This document shows, piece by piece, positions 11,668-23,362 of a DNA stretch of 64,000 nt. Position numbers and translations under genes: made by a program. This DNA comes from Pinus tabuliformis (lineage: Eukaryota; Streptophyta; Pinopsida; Pinales; Pinaceae): positions 319,455,599 through 319,519,598 of the forward strand of contig CM062820.1 in NCBI GenBank assembly GCA_031772625.1, written 5' to 3'. Below the pieces are notes generated by a model that made no database searches, had not been told where the DNA came from, and was given only the letters and a program-made list of their open reading frames with translations. The number at the start of each line of letters is the position of its first letter. Position 1 is the first letter of the stretch.

Positions 11668-12420
11668 CTAGGGACATTCCTCCAAGGTTTCATTCTCTTG
11701 ATCAATTTTCATTTCGGAGAATTCATCAATGACTTGCAGAAACCTATTTACTTCATCATCATCCTCAAAAAATTTCAAATGCTGGACATTATTAGGCAAG
11801 GATGGTCTATATTTTATCTGGACTGCATAAACCAATTTAGGGGGCATGGGAGGGATGAACATGCCAACAGACACAGTAAGGGAATTAGCAAGATGATTTT
11901 TGACTATAGGGATATATGAGATACAAAAACTATTAAAAGAATCTTTGAGTCTCCATACCTCATCTCTGTAGGCTTTCAGCCTTGGGTGCCTTTCTTGGAA
12001 CGTGTTGTTCACTTGCTGAATGATGAGATTAGCATCTCCAAACACCTTGACGTCTCTGATTCCCATGTCTTTGGCAGCGTTTAAGCCCAAAATAAGAGCT
12101 TCATACTCTTCTATGTTGTTGGTGACCTGAAAAGTCAGCTTAAAAGACAGATGTGTGCTTTCTTGTTTTGGAGACACCAGCACCACTCTTGCTCCTGCAG
12201 TTTCCTTTGAACATGCTCCATCAAAAAACATATCCCAAGCTTGTGTCCCTTCCTCTTCCATGGCCTGGCATACTGTTTTCTTGAGCTTCACCGAGGCCTT
12301 CTGGGATTCTTTAATTTGGAGAATGCATGCCCCAAAGTCACTGTCCACAACGTAAATGGGATGATTAGTGGGATTCTTCTCATCACTGATAATATAGGCT
12401 AGTTGGGCTTCCCTGTACAA
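11668..12420 (-). pseudogene. Element A archaeal-type RNase H, before RT
   Basis: A 250-codon open segment of the pol frame. It contains an RNase H of the archaeal/RVT_3 type: WDMFFDGACSKETAGA (first Asp), then NNIEEYEALILGLNAA (Glu), then VKVFGDANLIIQQVN (Asp), then IVKNHLANSL, where the last acidic residue of the usual NxxAD motif has become Asn. Such second RNase H domains are known from Tat-branch gypsy elements, where they usually lie between RT-RNase H and integrase. Here the domain lies between protease and RT in the same frame. The segment upstream (RLYREAQLAYI) and downstream (to EECP) has no domain I can name. Confidence 0.82.
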
Positions 12421-13147
12421 TCTTCTGCTTTTTGCTCCAAAAACTGGGACAATGGCATAAGATTAGTCATTTTGTAATGTCCCCCCCAACCTCTTAATCC
12501 ACCCTCTGGAAAGTAGCATACCAACCATAGGGGGGACATCCGCTACCACAATATCAATAATCATGCTTTTCATGGGTAGCTGAGTTAGGGTGATAGCTAA
12601 GTCTTTGACTAATCCCAGACAATTCACCTTCCTTGAATCAAAGGAGAACAAGTCATGATAAGGTCTGGTGATATCAAGGCCTAACTCTTCCATGACAACT
12701 TTTGGCATCAGATTATGACTGGTACCTGTGTCCAGCAGGTAGTTATGGAAGATTTCGTCATGAATGGTCAAGGAGACATAAAATGATGGAGAATTATCAT
12801 CAACAAGATTAGTCATTAGACTAAGCAAAACTGCAGGTTTATAATCTTGTAAATTCACATAGTCATTGGATGCTTGTGTGGCTTTCAGCTTAAGGGCATC
12901 AAGGATAGGTTTCCTAAAGACCTCACTCTTTAGAAGTTCTATTAGAGGTACAGATATTTTCAACTTCTGGACTTCTGATTCAAAACTGAAAGGGGAAGGG
13001 GACTTGTTAGGGCCTCTTACCTCTTGAGCTGGTGCTTTGAGGATGATGAGATCAGTTGTTGATTTTTTTTGTTTGCTACCCTGCTACTCTGTGGGGATAG
13101 TATCTCTTTGAATAGGATTCTCTTTGACATTACTCATTCTTCAACAA
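12421..13147 (-). pseudogene. Element A aspartic protease
   Basis: Retropepsin-type protease region that would process the polyprotein. The active-site triad is visible in NYLLDTGTSHNLMP, followed by the hydrophobic segment SMIIDIVVADV and PPMVGMLLSRGWI. Upstream lies KISVPLIELLKSEVFRKPI, a common lead-in to protease in plant gypsy elements. Stops break the frame, one after GGTLQND. The 5' end is cut off from gag by the inverted-repeat insertion that ends at 13148. Confidence 0.85.
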
Positions 13148-13995
13148 TGTAAACTTTGAAATGGGAACTGTAAACTCAAAACGGGAACTCTGGCCAAAAA
13201 AACCCTTAAAAACATCAAAAATAGTGCTAAAAACGAAAAGTGTTGATGCTGGAATAACACTTTTTTTTCTCTACGGTAATATTTGAACATGTTTTAAAAA
13301 TGGCAGTGAAAACCAATTTTTTGTGCAAAAATTGTCCTAAAAACACCCTCAAACAAAAAGTGTACATTGGGATAACACTTTTTTTTCCCTTTTTTTCAAG
13401 GGTAATATTTCAACATTTTGAAATAATAGCGTAAAGTATTTTATCATGACCCTGAAAAAAATTAAAATTTCAAACAAATAATAAAAACATAAAATTAAAT
13501 AAAAAATTAAAAAATTAAAACAATGAAAAAACACAAAACAAAAAAAGTTTAAAAATGAACAAAACATAAATTAAAGTATATACTAAAAACAAAACATAAA
13601 ATTAAAAAAACAAAAAAATCAAGTAAGAAAAAAACTAAATTAAAAACAAAAAAAACATAAAAATTATAAACAAATAAATAGTTAAAAAAAAAACATATTT
13701 AAAAAAATGGAAAAGAAAAAAAAATAAAATCTTGTAAACCATTAAAACAAATTGGCAAAATAAAAGAAAAAAAAGATGGAAAAGAAAAAAAAATTAAAAC
13801 AAACTACAAAATTAAGTAGGTAAAAATAGAAAAATTAAAAAAACATTATAAAAAAATAAATAAGAAAAAATTAAAATTAAAAACAAACTAAATTTAATAA
13901 AAAATAGAAAATTAACAAAAAAAAAAGGAAAAAAAAAATAAAAACTACTAAAATTAAGATTAAAATGTCAATTACTTAAAAAAATATATAAAAAA

Positions 13996-14045
<50 letters not shown>

Positions 14046-16270
14046 TGTAAAAAAAAAAAAAACATTAATAAAAACTAGAAAAAAAAATTAAAAACAAACT
14101 AGATTAAAAGAAAAAAAAAATAGAAAATTAACAAAAGTAAAAATAAAAAACTAGTGAAATTAACATTAAAAACATTTAAAAAAAACAAAAAAAAAATGAA
14201 ATTAAAACAAAAAACCAAAAAAATATAAATTTTTTTAAAAGTATATGTCTTTTCGAAAAAATAAATAAATAAATAAAATAAAAATAAAAAAGCATTTAAT
14301 TTTTTTAAAGAAACATGTATTTTTCTACTTAAAAAATAAAAAACAAAATTTATTAAACTTACATTTTTTATTTAAAACACACAAAAAGAAACTAAAAAGA
14401 TTTAAATCTTTTTTTAAACAAATTGTTTTTTTTTATTTAAAAAAATATATATTAAAAAAAAATTAAAACATTTTTTTTTATTTAAAAAAAATATTTATTA
14501 AAAAAAAAAAAAAAAAAAATTGAACAAGTTTTTTTACTTAAAACCATTTTTTTTAAGTTTTTTATTTAACAAAAAAAATTATTAAAAAAAAAAATCGCCT
14601 TCCTGGCCGCTCGTGGTGGCGCTGCCCCGGGCAGAGGCCTGCACGTAGGACCTCCGCCCGGGGTCGTGCCACCACAGGTGGCCGAGAGGGCGAATTTTTC
14701 TTTTTTTTTTAATAATTTTTTTTTAAATGAAAAACTTAAAAAAAATTTGTTTTAAATAAAAAACCCTTGTTTCAAAAAAAAATAAAAATTTTAACAATTA
14801 TTTTTTTAAATAAAAAAAAAGAAACAAAATGGCTTAACTATTTTTTTTTTAATATATATATTTTTTATATAAAAAAACAATTTGTTTAAAAAAATTTAAT
14901 TTTTTTTCACTTTTTTTGTGTGTTTTAAATAAAAAATGTAAGTTTAATAATATATATATATATATATATTAAAGAGAAAAATACATCTTTTTTTTTAATT
15001 TTAAATGTTTTTTAATTTTTAAGTTTTTTTTTTTTAATTTGAAAAGACATATTTTTAAATTTTTTATTTTTTTTTAAGTTTTTTTTTTTAAATGTTATAA
15101 TTGTTAATTTTACTAGTTTTTTATTTTTACTTTTGTTAATTTTCTATTTTTTATTTTTTAATCTAGTTTGTTTTTAATTTTTTTTTTCCTAGTTTTGGTT
15201 AATGTTTTTTTTTTGTTTTACACACACACACATATATATATATATATTAATTTTGTTTTTTTTCCTAATTCTTGTATGGTTTCTGAGATAATTTTTTTTT
15301 AACATTTTTTTTTGAATTTTTTTTGCTTTTTTATATATATTTTTATATATTTATTTAAATAATTAACATTTTAATCTTAATTTTAGAAGTTTTTATTTTT
15401 TTTTGTTATTTTTTTTTTATTAAATTTAGTTTGTTTTTAATTTTCATTTTTTTTTTTTTTTTAGTTTTTTGATAATATTTTTTGAAATTTTTCTATTTTT
15501 ACCTACTTAATTTTATAGTTTGCTTTAATTTTTTTTCTTTTCCATATTTTTTTTCTTTTCTTTTGCCGAATTTTTTTTTTTTTTGGTTAACAAGAAAATT
15601 TTTTTCTTTTCCATTTTTTTAAATATGTTTTTTTAACTATTTATTTGTTTATAATTTTTAAGTTTTTTTTTAGTTTTTTAATTTAGTTTTTTTCTTTTCT
15701 TTTACATTTTTATGATTGATTTTTTTTTTTTTAAGTAGATACTTTAATTTATGTGTTGTTAATTTTTAAACTTTTTTTTTGTTTTATGTTTTTTCATTGT
15801 TTTAATTTTTTATTTTTTATTTAATTTATGTTTTCATTATTTGTTTGAAATTTTAATTTTTTTCAGGGTCATGATAAAATATTTTACGTTATTATTTCGA
15901 AATGTTGAAATATTACCCTTGAAAAAAAAGGGGTAAAAAAAGTGCTATCCCAATGTCAACACTTTTTGTTCTGAGGGTGTTTTTTGAACAATTTTTGCAC
16001 AAAAAATTGGTTTTCACCACCATTTTTAAAACATGTTCAAAAATATGCTCCAAAAAATAAGTAATGTATTCTGCATCACCACTTTTCAAAATCAGGTAAC
16101 GTTTTTACTACCTCTACGAAACGGGTAATCATATCGGTTATTTAAAGTGCCAAAAACTATGTTCTAAAAACAATATGTGTGTTCTGCATCGCCCCTTTTC
16201 AAAATCGAGACAATTTTTTGCAATCTCTACGAAATGGGTAACAATTTCAGTTATCGTCTCAAAGTTTACA
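13148..16270. mobile_element. Giant foldback (inverted-repeat) element, 3.1 kb
   Basis: The left half (A-rich on the plus strand) is matched by an inverted right half (T-rich). Ends are TGTAAACTTTGA at 13148 and its complement TCAAAGTTTACA ending at 16270. Matching landmarks inside include the block around AACATGTTTTAAAAATGG, the block TTTTTTGTGCAAAAATTG and the block CATGACCCTGAAAAAAATT with their complements near 15870-16030. The arms meet at a GC-rich imperfect palindrome (14596-14692). It separates gag from protease in element A, so it arrived after element A existed. No coding sequence and no clear target duplication were found; the superfamily is unknown. Confidence 0.85.
14596..14692. 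repeat. GC-rich palindromic core of the foldback element
   Basis: About 45-bp arms, one with CTCGTGGTGGC then GCCCCGGGC and the other with complementary GCCCGGGG then GCCACCAC, around a loop near TGCACGTA. The GC-rich island is abrupt inside kilobases of A and T runs. Confidence 0.85.
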
Positions 16271-17351
16271 TAGATCTTGACCTCAAATTATATCTTTGCT
16301 GGTCTTCAGTCTGTAGAACAGCTTCCATGTCCCACTCTTGGTTGGTCTGGTCCCTAAGTAATGATTCTTCGTAGGTAGCTAATGTCAAAGAAGCAGCACT
16401 GCCCTTGTCTTCCATGCAGTGAATCTCATCCTCTTCATCAAATTGTTCCTCCTCCATGACTACGTTCTGGAAAGGAGTGTTAACCCTTTGTTCTTCACTG
16501 GCCTCTTTGCCCCTCTAAATGATCTGCAGTTGCTCATTTGCTCTTCTGAAAGGATTTGGGGTTCTAGAAGCAATTGTATTAGTCAGTCTTGCTCTCCCAG
16601 AACTCTGCTTAACCTTCAGTTTGGATATTTCAGCTGCCAGTGACTTTATCATTTTAGTCATTTTGTCTATTTTAGGCTCTGAAGATGAAAAAGAAGAAGA
16701 AGAGGACTCACCTCTCTGCCTCCTTTTATCAACATGTCCTTTGAGTTTCTCTGCAGCCATGATATTGGATTCCACCTCCAAGGCTGCATCTTTCATTTCA
16801 GCTAAAGAAGCACATCTTCTTTCTCTTAATAGCAGGCGGAAATCAGAATCAAAGGCATTGGCATAGGTGAGTTTGGCAGAGATGGGGGTAGGCTTCACTT
16901 CAGCTGGTATCTTTCTATAGATACGATTGAATCATTTATTAAAGTTAGACAATGACTCCCCATTTTCCCTTTTCAGGTTGCCAAACTCAGTATGGTAATA
17001 TAACAGGTCTTTCTTATCTCCCCAATGCTTTAAAAACACATCATCTAATGCTTCAATGTCTGCTATAGACCTAGGGGTCAGTTTTCTGAACCAATTTCTA
17101 GCCTCTTCATCTAGGCTTTAGACAAATACTCTCATCCACACATCATCTTCACCGATGTCTAGGTTATCAGCATAGCTGTAAAAAGAGTCAAGGTGTTCTT
17201 CAGTTGTTACTCCCTCTGTACTAGTGAACTTAGGCATGTATTTCTGATATTCTCTTACAGGCGTGGCATTCAAAGGGATAGGCAGGACCAGGGGTCCATA
17301 CCTAGCAGATATGATTCTTTCCATTTTAGTGGGTGCTTGTGGGCCTGCCAT
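16271..17351 (-). pseudogene. Element A gag
   Basis: Gag structural protein remnant. The frame opens at 17351 (MAGPQAPTKMERI) and shows the central retrotrans-gag features: EEHLDSFYSYADNL, WFRKL, LKHWGDKKDLLYY and NLKRENGESLSNFNK. A Ser-rich, Lys-rich C-terminal part follows, then an acidic stretch and YNLRSRS, a motif that usually lies at the gag-protease boundary of plant gypsy elements. No CCHC zinc knuckle was seen. All segments are in one frame, broken by in-frame stops near 17115, 16970 and 16512. The foldback element begins directly after YNLRSRS. Confidence 0.85.
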
Positions 17352-17874
17352 GACTGGGGTAGATGGAAGGGCACTGGTAGTTTGAAAGGTAGGGAGCTAA
17401 CAAATGACCGACAAGGATAAAGGAATATGATGGAATATAGGGGAGGTTTTCTTTAGACTGAGATCCAAAGGGGAACTTATTGAACAAGGAGCTTTATGAA
17501 TCTTTCAGATTATTTCTTCACTGATAATGCTAGGCTCTATATTTTCAAAATGAACATGCTCAATTACAAGCCTCTCTTGTAAAGATACATAAGATTGTTT
17601 AGGCTTACTTGATCCTGACGCTCCTTTTCGTGATGTCTTGCTTTGCTTGACACTCTTCTCAGGGTCAGGCACTGGGTCAGCTGGTGATTTCTAAAGATTT
17701 CTCCGAGTATGTCTCACAAATTGAGCTAGAACTATGATGTGGAGTTACCAAAAGGTCAGACCTCCAATAGAGTCACCACATAGATGATTACAACCAAAAA
17801 TGTGTCCAGTCTTTTTCTATCATCAAAGCTAGATCTATGTTGTTCTCCGAGGGAAGCTGAGCTTCAATCTCCTC

Positions 17875-17892
17875 TCCCCAACAGTGGCACCA
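17875..17892 (-). promoter_or_regulatory. Primer-binding site of element A
   Basis: On the element's strand TGGTGCCACTGTTGGGGA follows four bases after the 5' LTR. It begins with TGG as a tRNA 3' CCA complement should. It resembles, with several mismatches, the tRNA-Asp type site used by many plant gypsy elements; tRNA identity is uncertain. Confidence 0.7.
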
Positions 17893-17896
17893 ATTA

Positions 17897-19590
17897 TGTT
17901 AGGATTCCAAGGAGCTATCCTAAGTTATAGCTCGGAGATGCCTGGTAACATATAAATTCAACTACTGTTGCAGGTTTAATGGAAGGAATGATGGTTTGGT
18001 TCAAGCTAGATAACCACTTCTATTTTGTTTCACTCCAGACATGCGTGAACACCTTTAGACTACAAGGCTTTAGACCACCAATGCTCACAGCTTTAGATGT
18101 TAGGTGAATATGGAGAATACTAACCACACCAGCAGATACACAAGACCATGTGATGGCGGACTAAAACTAGTAAAGAAACCTGTAAATCTAATCTACTAAT
18201 GCAGAGATAGGATGATAGCTCCCCTGCATTAGATAGAAAGAAACCTGGGCAACCTATTCAATGATGCATACAAGATTCTAACACAGAGATAAGATGACAG
18301 TTATCTAGTGCTAAACATCAAGAGATCAAGAACACAGCATATCAGGTACAAGCTTGGAACAGAGGAAAATGAAAGTGAGCGATTAACAGCAAAAGAAGCT
18401 TGTATTAGCTGAAAATGAAGACGAGACGCTGCAAGTGACAAAATATCTACAGTCTCCTGAAGCTGAACCTTACATCAAATGCTAATCCTGATTACATCTT
18501 TCTCCTGGATATTTATAGATTTACATTACAAGGGCACTTGGACGTTTAGGTATGGGGGGGTCACAATTGACCACCAACTGCATTTAACTACCTAATGGAG
18601 TCTCTAAATGTGTTTGCTTGCTTCAGTGGATGAATCTAATCTGTTGAGGTGTTGCGCTGTCCTTTCAGGCGGTTGGAGTGCTCATACCAGTGGAGTCCAT
18701 GACTGATAAATTCAGTTATAGATTCATGCTTATCCTTTTCTCCCTTTGGCCATGCTTTCTGTTAAATATGGTGGTTAGGAGTCTGATTGTGATTGATCAT
18801 GGTAGAGCTGGTCATCTCGTTCTTCGGGCAACAGAACAGTCAGAGGACGTGGAATGCATGAGCAGGTGGATGATTTGGGTGAATGGGAAGAATAGCCATG
18901 AGATTGACGAAATGGATGGCGAAGATGGATCAGTGGAGGTCGTCAGCCGAGGTGAGAGTAGGGTGAGTTAGGGTTGTTAGATCTTCAGCGGACAGATCGG
19001 ACGATCATCGGACGACCGAGCTACATGGAAGTTTAATAGGTAGGACAGATTGGTTGGGCAATAAATGGTATTCATCGCATCGCTTTTGGGCATTAAGCAG
19101 TAAATGTCCAGGGTCACGTGATTCTATTCAACGATCGACATGTAGTGGCGGATGAGAGAGAAAATTTTCTCTCATCATGCGCTATCATTCGATTAAGTTG
19201 CTGGTGCGATAAGAGCGAATAACTTCAGATCTTGGCAGGGATGATCTGACGACAGAGAGTGGTAGAGTGGGTCACCTTCATTGGGTGTGATGGGAGCTGT
19301 TGGATCGACGGGGTGATCAACAGTGGGGATGAGGTGCGATGAGTTATCTAGGCGTGAAGACATATGGTGGGATCTTATGGTAGGTTCAGGGTTTTGCGCT
19401 AGGGGCTGAAGCCAAAGGGGGGTTAATCTGTCAGGTTTACGAAAAAAATAGAGGAATGGAGGTGGCAGAGAGAAAGAGGGGTAGAAGGAAAAGGGAAGAT
19501 GACCCATGAGGGGACCTTTTGAAGACACCATCATACAAACCAAGCTTTCCTCTGTCCTTAGAAAATCATCGTTGCGTAGTAGAGCTAATA
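17897..19590 (-). repeat. Element A 5' LTR (right copy)
   Basis: 1694 bp, the same length as the left copy, plus-strand ends TGTTAGG...AGCTAATA. The last bases should read TAACA and have mutated to TAATA. GTCCT follows directly. Confidence 0.95.
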
Positions 19591-19700
19591 GTCCTACTAT
19601 ATAAATAATCTTGCTTCACCCTTTCTTCATCTCCTGGTTTTGGATTCCCTCTGAAATCATTGTGACTTCTTAGTAACATAGCCCTACGATATAAATAATT
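19591..19700 (+). repeat. Target duplication and possible SINE remainder
   Basis: GTCCT at 19591-19595 is the right target duplication of element A. The next 100 bases continue the sequence interrupted at 6826 and include a box-B-like TGGTTTTGGATTCCC. The phrase GTCCTACTATATAAATAAT recurs imperfectly near 19682 as GCCCTACGATATAAATAAT. Confidence 0.4.
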
Positions 19701-19994
19701 GTGGATTATTTCTACAGTTAACCCATGTAACTTGATATCGACAGTCTTCCTCATGTTGCATAGCTAACCCTCGTAGAGCGAGAGAGGCAACTGAGATGAA
19801 GCGAGGTGGGGAAGGGGATGTAGTTACTTTCGTAACTGCATAGCAACATATATGTCGTTGATTTCGAAAACCATTTTGAGTCTTTGATCCTAAAGTTATC
19901 TGAATCAACAAGGTAGAGCAAATCTTAACAACCAATAATACCATACAACTGTATGCATTTGGAAGGTTCAAGACATTATGTTAAAGACATTATG

Positions 19995-19995
<1 letters not shown>

Positions 19996-20034
<39 letters not shown>
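19996..20034. repeat. (TA)n microsatellite
   Basis: An uninterrupted run of about 19 TA units. Confidence 0.95.
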
Positions 20035-20038
<4 letters not shown>

Positions 20039-21292
20039 TTTAATATTGGAATAAATTAGTTAATATAGATCTTCAAATAGTTTATTTAAATTTCTTGTTG
20101 AAATATTTTTGAAAATATAAGATTTAAACATTTTATTCACACATCTTTTTTAATTCTGTTTACTTTACAACATATTCATTTTTTTTTAATTATAGCTCAC
20201 ATTATTTTTCTATTTATAACATAAATTTTATTTTTTATTTTTATTTTAAAGATCATGGACTGAAGGATAAACTTACATATCCCCTCATATTGGGCTGTAG
20301 AATAAGCCTCTAGGCTCAATGAATATTGCTATGATAAACTTCATAATTTGTGTTGTGGAAAAAACCCTATATCCAACCATACTTAGGGAATAGTGTGAAA
20401 TTCATCATAATCCTTTTTATTACCAATTTCAAGGTCATAAGAGATATGTACAAAAACACCATGATACATCAAATGATGGAGAACCATAATACACCATAAT
20501 ACTATAAAAACAATAAATAAAACAATAATAATGTAAAGAAACATATACATTGTTACAAGTAAAATCTAAAAAGTTTAGATTAAACCATTTGCTATCTGGG
20601 ATCATGGAATCAACTCTTTCTCTAGTGGTGAATTAACTAAGCTAATAATTTTTTAGGGGTAAATTACACTATCCCTATCGGGTTGTAGTGATAAGTAAAC
20701 ATTCAATTGAGAATTATAAAATTTTAGCTTGGTTATCTTCATGATCAACCGTGCTCAAATGAGAAAATGGGATAGAATACTACAACATAAAACAACTTAA
20801 TTATTGACTTGAAACTTGATGACTTCAGCCCATCATAACCACATGATAACGAAGAAAATTATCGATTATTTTATACTAGGGATGAATAACTTGAAAAATC
20901 TCATTATTTGGTAAAACAAAAAATGAACGAGGCTACTAGTTCGAAGTGCAGATTCTAGCGATTATTTTGATGAATATTTGAGTTAAAAAACAATTATCCA
21001 CTTAAGACTATATAATTATTAATATGTAAAGCCGAAGGACATGTTACAAGTTCATAAAGGAAAGAAATCAGAAAATACAAATATTTATGAGAATCAATAG
21101 ATGAAGCAGCACTGAACCGCAATTATTCTATTGTAGTACTAGGGTTTTCAGAAACTATAGAAATTTCATAGGATATCCGAAACCAGCAGATGAAGCAGCA
21201 GTGAACCGACGTTATTTACATAGTAGTAGTATGACTCTCAGCCAACATCATTATCAACAAATAGTAGAATTCAGTTATCATTGGAAGGTCCC
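20035..21292. other. Non-coding region between element A and SDR copy 2
   Basis: AT-rich DNA with no supportable gene. The last 50 bases (from about 21240) still match the 3' flank of SDR copy 1, including AATGATAACTGAATTCTACT, so the duplicated unit extends beyond the coding region. Confidence 0.6.
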
Positions 21293-22022
21293 CTAGGAGT
21301 GATTAACAACACTAATTCCTCCATCCACAACAAGGTTACGCCTGCTGACATATTTAGGCTCATTGCTAGCCAAGTATAGACATGCCTCTGAAACATCCTC
21401 TACTGTAAGAATCGTTCCCTCTAAGTTGGCAACACTGCTGCAAAAGTTGGCTAGGGCCGGCTTATCCACTTCTTTAGAAAATGAGGAGTCGTCGTCTTTC
21501 TTCTTGAAGTACCCAACTATAAGATCCGAGGGCAGTCCATAAGGAGACACAACGTTGACTCGGATCCCATATTTTCCCAGCTCAACTACGTCGTTCCTCG
21601 TCAACCCTATCACTTCATGCTTGGAGGTGGTGTAGCAGTATGGACAAAGTCCTCCTATAACACTTGTAATGCTGGCAATATTTATTATGGTGCCCTTCTT
21701 CCACGGGATAATCACACGCACCACCTGCTTCATGCCCGCCATCACTCCTCTCACATTTACCCTAATCTCAATCAAATTGCTCCATGTCATACTCTACTAT
21801 TATTTTACCTGGATCTATTATTCCTATGTTGTTATACATTATATCCAGTTGATCATGCTTCACCACGACCAAAGCCACCGCTACACGCACATCTTGCTCT
21901 TTGATCACATCAGAGTGCACGAAAATTACGGGAGGAGAAAGGGATTCAACGAGATTTTTCCTAGCTTGATCGGCGACCTCTGCGATTATGACTTTGGCTC
22001 CGTTCTTTGTGAAGAGCCAAAC

Positions 22023-23347
22023 TGTCATGCCCCTACACTAGTGGTACTATTCCGACCGCACTATAAGATGTGCGGCACCACTGACCACTTTCTTTTTAAG
22101 AATACTTGTGATCGTGGACTACGCCTACTTTCTATACTTAGATTATTTTTCAACTTTCCTAAGTACACTTTCATTAACACAGCGGAAACATTCATACATC
22201 ATTCATCATTATTATCTTTTAACATATATGCAGAGCAGATAATAAATTGGGAGGGGCAACTCCCTGAAATATGAGTCTACCCGATGATATCAATACTTCA
22301 TAAAATATTCAGTTTTACAGTCTTTGAAGGAAACCCCAAGTTTCTTTGGTACAATATCTGTCAAATCGTGCAAGTCAGCCTGCAGCGTTCGGTCCACCTG
22401 AACCACCGTTCTGAGTTCCCAAGGACAATTTTGCCCGTTGCACCTCATTCACTGTCGCAATGTTCAACACGTCGTTCAGCCTTGGCTCATTCAGCCGAAT
22501 GTCCTCAACTCATTCAAGTGGACGCCCTCGCACACCCTCGCCCATTCAGACCTTCAAACCAACCTTTCCCGTTCAGACGTTCAGGCAGACGCCCTCGCTC
22601 GTTCAATCGTTCGGCCCAGCACCCTCACCCGTTCGATTGTTTGGCCTGACGCCCTCACCCGAATGCCTTCACATGACTTTGCCCAAACGTCTTTAAATGA
22701 CTTCATCCGTTTGGTCGTTCGACCCGGCACCCTCACAAGCCCTTGCCCGAATGCCTTCGCATGACTTCGCCCGAATGGTCGTTCAGACAAACGCCCTTGG
22801 ATGCCCTTGCCGTTTGGTCATTCGGCTCGATGCTCTTGCACGCTCTCACCTAAATGCCTTCGCATGACCTATGGCTCCATTTTCTGCATTTGCCCCAGCA
22901 TAGTGCTTTGGCCCAAGAGTCCGCCTGCACTTTGCCAAATTTCAGTCCTCTCCAAGTTAGCTCGCCCTCTAGCTCACATGAACACTTGGAAACTTCACTT
23001 GATGCTTTTTGCCACCATTCCAACACTTTACTTATATGGCGGTTGGGGTGTCGACTCACCAAACCGACCCACCATTTCGTCCAACTCGCCCCAACTTTGC
23101 GTCAGCGCATGATGTGGGCACCCATGTGCGGGACCACCCTCACAGATAAACTTTCCACCGCCCAACACTTAGTCATTTTCACAAGATGACTATCGTGTCG
23201 CATGTTTCCTTCGTTCGGTCGGCTCATTTCACCGTTTACACATGCCCTCAACTCATCGTTCAATAGCCCAGCTCGTCGCTTGCCCATCGTGCGCCCGTGC
23301 CAACTCCCGCCGACCCATCCCGGTACGCCCGACTCGTGGGCCTGACA
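22023..23347 (-). repeat. Element B 3' LTR (left)
   Basis: Starts TGTCATGCCCC and ends GGGCCTGACA. It contains a long GC-richer stretch (about 22490-22860) of degenerate repeats built on words such as CGCCCTCGC, CCGTTCG and CGTTCGGCC, shared with the other LTR. Many open frames in this stretch are by-products of the repeats. Confidence 0.92.
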
Positions 23348-23362
23348 TACTCCCCACTCTAA
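23348..23362 (-). promoter_or_regulatory. Candidate polypurine tract, element B
   Basis: On the element's strand AGAGTGGGGAGTA directly precedes the 3' LTR, the position expected for plus-strand priming. Confidence 0.7.

Larger units (their letters stand above)
6827..19590 (-). mobile_element. Element A: Ty3/gypsy LTR retrotransposon (Tat-like)
   Basis: A 12,764-bp element read on the minus strand. It has two 1694-bp LTRs with TGTTA...TAACA-type ends, a perfect 5-bp target duplication, a primer-binding site at 17875-17892, a polypurine tract at 8521-8540, gag, and a pol region ordered protease, archaeal-type RNase H, RT, RNase H, integrase. Integrase after RT places it in Ty3/gypsy; the archaeal-type RNase H suggests the Tat branch, by family knowledge. 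All coding parts carry in-frame stops, so it is inactive. It sits 65 bp beyond the stop of SDR copy 1. A 3.1 kb foldback element is nested in it. Confidence 0.93.

Noticed and set aside
13349-13567. Phe-rich 72-codon frame
   Set aside because: Arises from T runs on the reverse strand within the arm of the foldback element.
22284-22790. Several overlapping Arg/Pro/Ser-rich frames on both strands
   Set aside because: They follow the GC-rich degenerate repeat in the LTR of element B and recur in the other LTR (26051-26708). Multi-frame openness is a by-product of the repeat.
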